Below are positions 22,438-33,279 of a stretch of 64,000 nucleotides of DNA, one piece after another (the first letter of the stretch is position 1; each line of letters starts with the position of its first letter). A program made the translations under genes and the position numbers. The DNA is from Pinus tabuliformis (Eukaryota > Streptophyta > Pinopsida > Pinales > Pinaceae). Below the pieces are notes generated by a model. The model was not told the DNA's origin, ran no database searches, and was given only the letters and a program-made list of their open reading frames with translations. The stretch covers positions 454,341,731 through 454,405,730 of the forward strand of contig CM062810.1 of NCBI GenBank assembly GCA_031772625.1. Direction: 5' to 3'.

Positions 22438-23745
22438 CCTCGAAGAGAGAAAATGGAAAAACCTAGTAAGAAACCTAAAATCTCTAGCATGACTCATGAA
22501 GAAGAGGAAGAAATGCAACATGATATCTCAAAATTGGGAGAACAAGTGCAACAAAATTCACTCTCACAAAAAATAATAGAATATAAGATGGATGGTTTAA
22601 AGAAGGACATGGAAGCCAAGATGGATGGTGTGGAAGCTAAGATAGATGGTTTAAAAAAGGTGTGGAAGCTAAGATGGATGGTTTAAAGAAAGGCATAGAA
22701 GCTAAGCTGAATGATGTGGAAGCTAAGATCACTGACGTGGAAGCTAATATGGATTGCATGGAAGCTAAGATGGATGGTTTAAATAAAGGAGTGGAAGCTA
22801 AGATAGATGGTTTAGAAGAAAAACTTAAAGGAAAGGTGGAATATTTGAAGACAAATTTGATAGTTTCTACAAGAAATGCTTACTAATGGTGAAAGGGTAG
22901 TAAAAGAAAACTCATGATGAGAACAAGATAAATGTTAGTAATGATTTCATAGACTCTAATGTTGGATCGAAGACCCATCATGTTCCAAAGATCAACATGA
23001 GGAAGTTTGATGGAAAGGATCCCATAGCATGGATACTACAGATGGAGCAGTATTTCGATCTCAATAATATGTAAAAGACACAAAAGGTACGCATTGTAAC
23101 TTTATATTGGAACCAAATCTATTTGTATGTTATTGATGGCTTTCTCTCATTAAAAAATTATCACTTGGGTAATTTTTATGGAATAAATGATAGCACATTA
23201 TGATGATATAAAAATCAGCACCTTTTTTAGCCAATTGATAAATCTCAAACAAAAGGGCTCAATGATGGAGCACATTGAAGACTTCCAAAAATTGAATATA
23301 AGGGTAAAATATATTCCAGAGGAGCATAGGATTGATGTGTTCATATGGACTTTACAAGATAACATCCAACATGAGGTTCACCTTTGGGAACCTGATTCAT
23401 TGGAGGAGGCATTTAGGCTGGCAAGAAAAATGAAAGAAAAATTATGGAAACAAGGAAGCCTACCACTCACAATTATAAATATGGAAGTGTTGTTGCCCCT
23501 AGCCTTCTACAACCTACAAGGCTGACACCACAACAATTGGAAGAAGAAAGAGCAAAAGGGATTTGTTACAGTTGCGATAACAACTACACTAAATGTCATA
23601 AGTGTGCTGAGAAGAAATTATCTTACATAAATAGTGAAGAGGGGGGAGAAAATGGACAAGAAACATCAGAAGAAGAGGATATACAGTAGGAAAAAATGCT
23701 AGAGAAAGAAGAAATGAATCTGACCGTATCTTGTAATGCATTCAC
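22438..23745 (+). pseudogene. Element A gag, truncated
   Basis: Begins at the ATG at 22438 (MPRREKMEKPSKK), matching the start of the element D gag. An N-terminal coiled-coil repeat (EAKMDGLKK-type units, about 22590-22850) follows, with a frameshift near 22660. Next is the gag core (about 22980-23440), with frame breaks, then a CYSCDNNYTKCHKC knuckle (about 23563-23604). There the usual Gly before the His has become Cys. Coding homology ends abruptly at about 23745, where a CACTA-starting sequence begins. Protease and the rest of pol are absent here. Confidence 0.85.
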
Positions 23746-24236
23746 TATTATAAAATGGGAAATTAGTGACTAGATGACTAAACAAGTTAGTCACCATAAC
23801 GTTTCTAAGTGAAATACTAAAAAAAAATGAGAAATGTTAGGAAACCCCACTAAAGACGACTAACATAAATGACCAATTTAGTCTCAAGTTAAAATATATG
23901 TTCAACTAATAAGTAATACAACTGAAAATGACTAACGTGAATGATTAATTTATTCTAGGAACAAAATCCTTGATATCCTATTTTTTTTTTCGTGTTGGCT
24001 TTACTAAATTTGATCTCTTTGTTGGTGGATTAATGGAATCCAAGTAACCCTTATCTACAACCCTCTATCTCTATCAAGATTATTAGGGTGTTTAATATTC
24101 TCAAGGACCTCTGTCAGTTGGCATTTATTGTAATGGTCTTGTTTTTCCACAAGCTTAGTGCCCTCAAGTTCAATGCGATGATAACAAACCCTGAATGGTC
24201 TTGAGTGACTTTCACAACATTCAGTTTCATTGTGTG
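23746..24236. other. Possible CACTA-type end, then unassigned DNA
   Basis: Element A gag breaks off right where CACTATTATAAAATGGG begins. The next 230 bp carry repeated GACTAA, TTAGTCAC and ACGACTAA motifs like those at 62940-63600. No matching far end or 3-bp duplication was found, and nothing coding was seen. Confidence 0.35.
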
Positions 24237-24241
24237 AAATC

Positions 24242-25368
24242 TATTGAAAATGCAACAAGATGATGAAGCTTAGTGAAAAGGAGTCACCTTCACTAAGTGG
24301 GCCCGCAGGGCATTTTTGGCGCAAAGTCTATTTTTAGACATATGGATCATGGTCTATGAGTTGCTGGATGCTATTTGTGGATGATTGTTCATGTTGGTAA
24401 AAATAGATGGACTTCTATTTTTAGACATATGGGCGAAGTCTATTTTCAGACTGCCAGGCTAAAAATAGAACAATCGAATATTATTAGCTCTTAATAATAT
24501 TTGGACTATAAACATTATCTTATCCTCTTGGAGCACTTCAGTTCGAGCTACGGAAGTGGCACATGCAACTATCAGAATGAAATACACTTTTCTTATGGGT
24601 TAGTTGAGCTATTGCATGAGGGACTTCAATTAGAACTCAAGTGATTGAGTTTGGTGGAGTTGATGGACTTGTGTTCAGTTTGACTTAGTTGAACTAGTTG
24701 TATTTAGTCAAACTGCAGAATACACTAGTGATGAGTGATGTGGATTAATTATTAATTAATTCACTAATTATTAACTCATAAATCAACTAAGGAATACATC
24801 AGTTAACTCAATGCATGGACAGTTCAGTGCAGACAAGTGTTAGAGGTGAGTGAAAGGGCAAGACAACTGTCAGTTGTGACTATAGTTGTGCATGAGATTT
24901 TCACAATCAATGGATTGAGTATTGCCAATGAGGATTGCATGGTTCAGCCAAGGGAAATACAAGTTTCGATCAGCCGTTCTCATCCATTCTCAGGCAGGAT
25001 TGTGCAGTGGAGGCAGGCAAGCAGCGGAGGAGATTTGAACTTGTGAATGATTCAAATCTGAGCTAGTTTGTGTGTAGCAGGTGGAGATAGTACTAAGTAC
25101 TTGTGAGGAGTATTGTACTATGTATTGTTACATGTTCTCAATCAATATAATATATAGATAGTTGGGGGTTTTCTGTTTTATTCTTTCCCCGTGATATACT
25201 GTGTTGATATGTGCGATTGATGCTTCAATGTGCGCATGCGATTGTTTCTGAATACTGCAAATTGATGATCAATGGTAGAGGAGGTTATGTATTATGCATG
25301 CATTCCACAACGGTGTATAATCAAGATAATCTCTGTGAATAAGTGTCATATTATTCAAAATTTCTACA
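24242..25368 (+). repeat. 5' LTR of element F
   Basis: Starts TATTGAAAATGC (from TGTTGAAAATGC) and ends TTTCTACA. It is near-identical to 27625-28779 apart from small indels and scattered changes. Confidence 0.9.
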
Positions 25369-25380
25369 TGGTATCAGAGC
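25369..25380 (+). promoter_or_regulatory. Primer-binding site, element F
   Basis: TGGTATCAGAGC directly after the 5' LTR. Confidence 0.9.
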
Positions 25381-25619
25381 AGAGTTGATCATCAGATCTA
25401 TTATTTAGAAAGTGGTTACATTTTATTTCTTCAGGCAGAGTTTGTAATCGGGCCAGGTAGCCTCTGGATTCATCCTTCCTTTGGAAGGTGAGATATCCGG
25501 TAAAAGCCCATACAGTCAATCTCTGTACAAGAAATACTTTGTTCTCATGAATTTAGATTAGAATCGGTTGAGTTTTGAGCTAGTGGAATTCAAATTTGCA
25601 GCAGTGTTTTCTTGGTGTC

Positions 25620-27120
25620 AAAGTTGAAATTTCTTTCAACAGATTGCGATTGGAGTATGCCCTTGAAGGTAGCTCAAATTATATTGCATGGGAATACAAG
25701 ATGTTGACAGTGTTAGATGACAATGGACTGAAGGAGTTCATAGAGGTTGAGGTCCCAAAGCCTACTGATGCTACTGACGTTGAGGTTTGGCAAAAGAAGA
25801 CAAAAAAGTGTCGAAGGATTCTGTTGGAGGGTGGATCACATTGTATCCATCCTGCATGGAAAGGCTTCTCCATAATTGATGTGGAAAGCGTTGAAAGATT
25901 TATTCCAAAGCAAGAGTGACCAGAGGAAGTTGGCGCTCAAGGATAAACTCAGAAACATTAAGTGTGAGAATGGAGACAGTATGCCCAAGTATCTCACGAA
26001 GTTCACCCAATGCCGGGATGAGCTGGGAAGTGTGGGGGTGACTGTCGATAATGAGGACTTGGTGAGCTTGGCTCTCCTTGGTCTTCCGAAGAGTTGGAAT
26101 TGCTATTAGGACTTTGTCAATGGTCAGGAGAGATTGCTACGATGGGAGAGACTTTGGTCGGATCTTGTGCAAGAGGAGATCAAGCGGAATACCAGGGAAG
26201 GATCTTCATCAAAGGCATCTAATGAAGAAAATTGCACTTTGGCTGCCAAAGCAAAGAAGGGGAAGGAGAAGGGTTCTCTTTCCGAATCCAATTATTCCAA
26301 TGATGGGAAGAAGGTTGACAAATAAAAAGTGCGATACTTTCGTTGTCATGAGGTGGGCCATTATGCTGCAAATTGTCCACGGAGGAAATCGAAGAAGGGA
26401 TCTGAGGAAGGATCTGAAGGTGAAGTACTTGCTTCACAGTTTGAGTTGGATTTCACACTCTTCGCATGCATGGTTTCATCCATGGTGGGAAGTGGTTGGT
26501 TTCTTGACAGTGGAGCCTCTTTCCACATGACCGGTGACAAGATTTTGTTCAGTACTTTGGAGGAGAAAGATCTCCAGATACTCATAGCGATGGGTAATGA
26601 TGAGAAGTATAGTGTCTCAAGTGTAGGCACAGTTATTTTGCAGAGGGAGCATGGATCTCCCCTTACCTTGACCGATATCAAGTATGTACCAGGATTGAAG
26701 AGAAACTTGGTGTTGATTGCAATGCTGGAAGACAAAGGCTATGATGTAGTCTTCAATAAGGGAAAGGTTTTCCTTAGACACATCATCACTAAAAAGGTGA
26801 AGCAGATTGGTTCACAGGTCAAGAACCTATATGCTCTTGAGGTTCAAGATGCATGCAAAACCTTGAGCAGCGAGGAAACTGATGGAGACTTGGTGGTTGA
26901 GAGGGAGCGTATATTACCTCTCAACATGCAGATCCAGAAGAAGTCTCAGAAGATTGTGGAGGAGCCACGATTGGTGTAGCAGCTTCAGGAGGTTGTGGAG
27001 CAGCCACAACAAAAGAAGCTGAGAGGAGATCGAGTAGAGACATCTACTCATGCAGATACCTCTAGTAGGGGGAAACTTCGAGCCAGGTGGGCTGAGGGAT
27101 CGCATGCAGCCATACCTCTA
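25620..27120 (+). pseudogene. Element F gag-protease remnant
   Basis: The gag starts around 25640 (LEGSSNYIAWEYKMLTVL, the Copia N-terminal gag pattern) and continues through a frame change near 25875. The next part has LKDLFQSKSDQRKLALKDKL, and a zinc knuckle follows at about 26335-26376. That knuckle reads YFRCHEVGHYAANC, so its first Cys has become Tyr. The Copia protease follows, with WFLDSGASFHMTGD at about 26500 and DIKYVPGLKRNLV at about 26680. Where the GAG-pre-integrase and integrase core should come, the frame instead runs into a Gln/Glu-rich stretch and ends near 27147. Stops at 26107 and 26323 break the frame. The layout suggests a deletion derivative that became its own family. 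Confidence 0.8.
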
Positions 27121-27624
27121 GGTAGAAGGTGGGGTGATGTGGATTGATTGTCCCAAGGAGGAGGGGTAGGATCCTTGAGGTACCCAACCTATTAGATGAG
27201 ACCTTACTACGAGAGCCCCGATGTGGAGTAGAAGGAACTGACTAATTGGGTAGAGACAGATGCAGATGGAGTGGAAGAGAGAGTGACAGTGTAGGGAATC
27301 CCAGGACAATGCATAGCTAGCAGGCTACAACAATACGAGAGGCACAAGTGTTTTGCACAGTGCTAGGTGGCACAGAGAAGTGTGCAATGATGCGAGATGC
27401 ATGGAGATGTTGCAGTAGCGTAGATGTCAGAGAGGGAGCACTTGTTAGTAGAAGGTAGAGCTTCAACATCAGAGTATGTTCCCAGCCCAACAGAGCGGTC
27501 AGTTGCGAGTGCTTTTGTTCCAAGTGTTGTTGGAGCAAGTGGACCGGGAAAATGCGTTGCATGCAAAACATTCCAGAGATGCAGGATAGGGGTTGCAGAT
27601 AATCCATATATTTTTGAGAGGGAG

Positions 27625-28779
27625 TGTTGAAAATGCAACAAGATGATGAAGCTTAGTGAAAAGGAGTCACCTTCACTAAGTGGGCCCATAGGCTATTTTT
27701 GGCGCAAAGTCTATTTTTAGACTATGTCTATTTTTAGACATATGGATTATGGTCTATGAGTTGAAGGATGCTATTTGTGGATGATTGGTCATGTTGGTAA
27801 AAATAGATGGAATTCTTTTTTAGACATATGGGCGGAATCTATTTTTAGACTGTTAGGCTAAAAATATAACAGTCGAATATTATTAGCTCTTAATAACATT
27901 TGGACTATAAACATTATCTGATCCTCTTGGAGCACTTCAGTTCGAGCTACGGAAGTGGCACATGCAACTGTCAGAAGGAAATACACTTTTCTTATCGGCT
28001 AGTTGAGCTATTACATGAAGGACTTCAGTTAGAACTCAAGTGATTGAGTTTGGTGGAGTTGATTGAGGAGTTGATGGAGTTGTGTTCAGTTTGACTTAGT
28101 TGAACTAGTTGTATTTAGTCTAACTGTAGAATACACTAGTGATGAGTGATGTGAATTAATTATTAATTAATTCACTAATTATTAACTCATAAATCAAATA
28201 AAGAATACATCAGTTAACTCAGTGCATGGACAGTTCAATGGAGACAAGTGTTAGAGGTGAGTGAAAGGGCAAGACAACTGTCAATTGTGACTATAGTTGT
28301 GCATGAGATTTGTACAATCAATGGATTGAGTATTGCCAATGAGGATTGTGTGGTTCAGCCAAGGGAAATACGAGTTTGGATCAGCCATTCTCATCCATTC
28401 TCATGCAAGATTGCACAATGGAGACAGGAAAGCAGTGGAGGAGATTTTAACCTGTGATTGATTTAGATCTGAGCTAGTTTATGTGTAGCAGGTGGAGATA
28501 GTACTGATAACTTGTGAGGAGTATTGTACTATGTATTTTTACATGTTCTCAATCAATATAATATACAGATAGTTGGGGGTTTTCAACTATATGCTTTTCC
28601 TGTGATATACTGTGTTGATATGTGTGATTGATGCTTCAATGTGCGCATGCGATTGTTTCTGAATACTACAAATTGATGATCAATGGTAGAGGAGGTTATG
28701 TATTATGCATGCATTCTGAAGTAGTGTATAATCAGGATAATCTCTGTGAATAAGTGTCATATTATTCAAAATTTCTACA
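27625..28779 (+). repeat. 3' LTR of element F
   Basis: Direct copy of 24242-25368 with an extra short insertion near 27720; it starts TGTTGAAAATGC. Confidence 0.9.
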
Positions 28780-28784
28780 CAATC

Positions 28785-30850
28785 TAGAGTTTGTTGTTGC
28801 AAATTCAGAATGGAGATTGATCATCAATAAATTCTGACTAATGTATATTAAAGTTATTGAATAGGGACCTTGAAATTGTTTGCAATTTTATTGCCTGTTG
28901 TTCAACCTATTATGAGATTTATGGTAGATATTATTTCTTACTTAGAGATCCTCACATGTTAAGATCTTGGTTTACTATTAATACTAAGTACATGTTTTCC
29001 TTTTCATTTTTCAAGGAAAAGCTAGGTAGGAAACCTAAAGGATGCTTTCCCACATTGGTGGAAGACATCCCCAATAAACTCATTGACATAAAATAATACA
29101 TCAAACATGGTGGGATTTAAACTGAGCACTTTCTAGCACATATCTAGCCAAATTACCAACGAAATAAATACAACTAGTTAAACTTGCCCCTCCTCTTGAC
29201 ATATTTCTTTTTATTAAAATACTTGGTTAATTAAAAAAAATATTATTTGCCTCACATCCAACTCTAATACTATATGAAATATCTTACCTTACTATCTCAT
29301 TGTTTAAATACTAAAAAAAATACATATGAATCTTATTGACATTTATCATTAAACCAAATGTCCAAATTTTAAAATTCTATTTTAAATATCTATTCTATAA
29401 CGTTACATTACTCCCATCGTCTTGATCCCAAAAACAAATTAGAAAAACCATTTTCCCATTTTCCATCAGAAACTATCTTTCTATTTTTTATTACTGTATA
29501 TTTCCTGGTGTGGATGGACCTAGGATTAGGATATATGAACCACGGGATGCATCCATATCAGAAATTAGAACATGCTAAATGAGGAACAATGAGGCAAAAT
29601 AAAACTTCATACAAAAAAATCACATTGCATACAAAACACATCACATTTCATGGAACGAATGAAAAAATTAGAAAATGGAGGAAGAGTAAGAATAGAGACG
29701 GAGGAAGGACAATTGAAGGAGAAATATCTTCTTGATCAAAAACCAAAAATCCATGCTCTCTTCTATCATTACAAATAATTTTACTTTGGAATATATTTAG
29801 GCACATGCGCAATCGACTTGAGTTCCAAGCATGTGACTTTGTAAAAATTACCATTGTAGCTTATCATTTTCTCCATGCACACATGTTTTTGATATCAAAA
29901 TTTTCAGCATCATTGATCCTCGTTGAAACTTTGATGCAAAAGACAATCCTTCGATGAAAAATAAAATCCATATGTGTTCTAAATTTTGTTATGGAAATTT
30001 ACAATTAAAATAAATTAGATGAATTGATGAAGAGGAATGGTGATCAAATTTGTAAAATTTCTAATGAGAACAAGTGTCTTTTATTTGGTGAGCTCCTTCT
30101 GCGCAAGTACTTGTATTGTGGGGCACGACATTGCTGGAATTGCAGGGGTCCAAGAAGCTGACAAGGACATTATAGAAGGGATCTCGCTGGAGATCAGGAA
30201 GAGGTTGGTGCTAAAGGCCTTCCAAAAAGGATTGTTATCGACGTCCAGCTCTTACTGAGGTACCGGTGGTTTAATTTGGAAAAGAAAGGGCTTACTATTT
30301 ATGTTTTAACTTTCTCATTTTTGGAAGCCAAAACCTTTCCCTTACATCCTCACTATTGGCCCATTATCTTAGATTGTCAGAAGCATATATGTATTTTTCT
30401 CCTTGTCTCGTTCTAAACTTGCTTTAGATTGGTTTTGAAGCATCATCCTCAGTCATGTTTTCCATCCTCTCTTCCAAAATATTCCATATCACTATCATTT
30501 TCCTATTAGCTATATACATTCTATAGTGTATCATTTGTAACCAATTGGCACTTTTTCAAACATTCTTAATGTATCTTGTCCCGATTTTGATCCTGACCTC
30601 GGGAACTACCTAGAAATGACTAATTATCCTATACGTTAGAGGAAGTGGATAGGATTTTTCACCATATCCTACCTTGTAAAATTTTTGGGATTAGATGTTG
30701 TAATAGATGGTGGACATGTCTAGGTTGTTGTTGTGATGGATGATATTTTGGCTACATCCATTCTATGGGTTGTTGGGGTTGTGCACCTTTTCTGATGACC
30801 CTTACGACAAGAATCCACCTATTTCCGTTAACGAAAATTTTCAAATTGGT
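28785..30850. other. AT-rich DNA without recognised genes
   Basis: No coding family recognised. A frame at 30037-30258 (73 residues) lies in a locally GC-richer patch and contains GIAGVQEADKDIIEG. It has a hydrophobic start but no family I know. It may be an exon relic or chance. Confidence 0.35.
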
Positions 30851-31310
30851 TAGATATTAATTACGTGATGTTAGTTCTTATTCTACAAGGAAAAATTTAT
30901 GGGGCCTGTACTGGTATTGAGATTCTCCACAAGGTCTTAGTGATTGGTTTCTACTTTTCAATGCCAGTCTGCAGGTACCATGGTTCGAATACCAGACATT
31001 CCATTCTTCTTTCATTAAATTTCCAATTCAAGATTTGGAATGACGATGGGGTGACTTCTAGGATCTAACTACCATGGATATCCCTCCCTATACATTTGTC
31101 ATTTAACGTGACTGAGGATACTTCGGTTTGCTTTATGAGGCCTTGTTTATGATTTTCTCACCTAACTCCTTTACTACTTGTCTTTGCCCCCTTGGTTTTC
31201 TTTGTTTCATTATCCTACTTCCCCTTGACACTTGATCTTTTTCTTACTTTCCATGCCACTTTGGGCTGGACCTATCCTTTCAATTTTCATGCCCCACTAC
31301 CCCTAAGCCT

Positions 31311-32400
31311 ATGGACCTGCCAGACCTATATAAATCTAACACATTAGAGCATGAGGCATTTATACATGCCACCCTTACTGTTGAATCAACACACCAACAT
31401 GGATCCATATTGACAACCCACATGACACATAATGATTCACTTCACATTCCCCCTCCCAACATCCATTTGTCATTTTCGACCCATGCAACTTATCTCCATC
31501 CTAATGAGAATAATACCCATGTTCATTTTCCTGATGCAGACGGTCCACTTTTACAACATGAAACTCATCCACACCCTGAATTGCATCACGCTCCTCCTTT
31601 GGCAGCTAAGGAAAAGCATCGAAGCAGGGGGTTTGGGACTTCTCCTTAGATGAAGCTTCTAAGTATGACATCCGTCTGGATCGAGTGATTAGCCCACAAA
31701 AACATGCGTTGGTGATACATTGGTACTTCTCAGACCTTTAGCAAGTGAAGATGTGGGAATGGGCATCTCCTCATTGGGAAGCACTTCTTGGATACACTCC
31801 TATCGTCAGTCAGCTTATGAAGTCATGGTATAGTTTCCACTTCCTACATTAGGAGGATTTGGAGAAAATTCACAAAGTACCATGGGTTCAAGGATGCAAT
31901 TTCCTTTCTCTCCACCCATGGTATATTGGTCTCAATCCTCTCAGGGACACTTTTAGAAACAAAATGATCTGGGTGAAGTTGTCTGGGCTTCCCATTGAAT
32001 GCTAGACCAGAAGGGTTTTGACGGACATTGGAAATTTTATTGGAAGGTTTATATACATTGATCCAAAGTGTTTAGGTGCTGGGGAAAAAGAGTTGCTTGG
32101 ATCATGGTAGAATTGGACTTCCCTGTGCACATAGATTTGGCCTAGGAGTAGATCCACACCTATCAGAGGTTGGATTATTGGAGCATTCCATTTCATTGTC
32201 TTATCTACGACTAGACCAAACATCTCATGGCCCATTGTCCTCAATGACTCATAGAATGGAGGCTAATGGTGGGCATGCTTGTGGAAGGGTTGGTGTTGGT
32301 TGGGAGGCTAATGATCAATGCACTCATGGAAATGGTCGAGCTAGTCAAATTTTTTAGATACATTAATCTACTCTTTCAGGTACCTCTCTTAGTGCTAATC
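31311..32400 (+). pseudogene. LINE ORF1 remnant
   Basis: The frame opens at the ATG at 31311, with a His/Thr-rich N-terminus. After a frame change, about 31960-32080 gives IWVKLSGLPIEC and LTDIGNFIGRFIYID. That is the core of the plant LINE ORF1 domain (DUF4283 type), whose role is RNA binding in the LINE particle. A basic or zinc-knuckle tail could not be followed. Confidence 0.65.
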
Positions 32401-33279
32401 ACTCATCCCCTGATAAACATATGAATGGGTACCCAGTGTCCTTCTCTCTCGTTACCTTACCCTCCTCCCCTCGATCCTCACCAATTGATATGACAAACTC
32501 ATGTCTACCTGAGAGAGTGGTATCTTCCCCACCACTAGAACCTTCCCTCTTTCCCGATCACTCCTCTCCTCTGATTTTTCCAAGCTCCGTATAATCCTCT
32601 CTACCTGTATCATGGATGCCCCCTAAGTATCTAGTCCTTTCTAATCATCTTACAATTCTATGTAACTCAGAGAAATCTCCCCATACTCTCAGACTGCGCT
32701 CTCATTATTCTTACCTTATACCTCCTTCGCCTGACTCCTCTCCCCGAAATTTGGTGGGTATAAACATTGAATTTCTCCTCGCAAACTCTAAACTCGACCT
32801 ACATATCTTATCTATCCATCGGGGACAAAGAAAGCCATCCCCTTCTATGAGTCCCACCTTGGCCCTTAATATCACTCTCCATCGTAGACGGGTGTGTGGT
32901 AGTTGACACTTTCGTGGATGCCCAAAAATCAAACACATCCCCTTCCCTCGATCCTTCGAAATCATTCATATTCCCATTTGTACTTTCTTTGATCCTCGGG
33001 CCCTTAGAGCAACTGCACCTAGCCAACATGGATCATGACTTTATGTTTATCCCTTGATTTTCGGGGTCTGGGGGACTTGCAAAAATTCCTCCCCCTGAGA
33101 GATCTCTTCTCCTCTAATTGTCCCTACATCATTCTATTACAATAAACTATTACGACTACTCATCGAGTTCTTGAATTCTTCTAGGAAATGCTCCCTAACA
33201 TACATATGGTGGCAGTTGACTCTATGGGCCTGTCTGGTTGATTGGCAGCTTTATGGGATTTGCGTTAGACATATTTCTG

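Larger units (their letters stand above)
24242..28779 (+). mobile_element. Element F: non-autonomous Ty1/Copia element (gag-protease only)
   Basis: Two direct LTRs (24242-25368 and 27625-28779) flank only about 2.26 kb. Target duplication is AAATC (24237-24241) and CAATC (28780-28784), four of five bases matching. It has a tRNA-Met primer site and a GAGAGGGAG polypurine tract at 27616-27624. The internal part encodes a Copia gag and the protease, then ends. No integrase, RT or RNase H motif lies between 26980 and 27610. Confidence 0.85.

Noticed and set aside
30037-30258. Possible small host gene with signal-like N-terminus
   Set aside because: No family resemblance, no supporting promoter or splice context, and it is isolated in repeat-rich DNA; kept only as a note.
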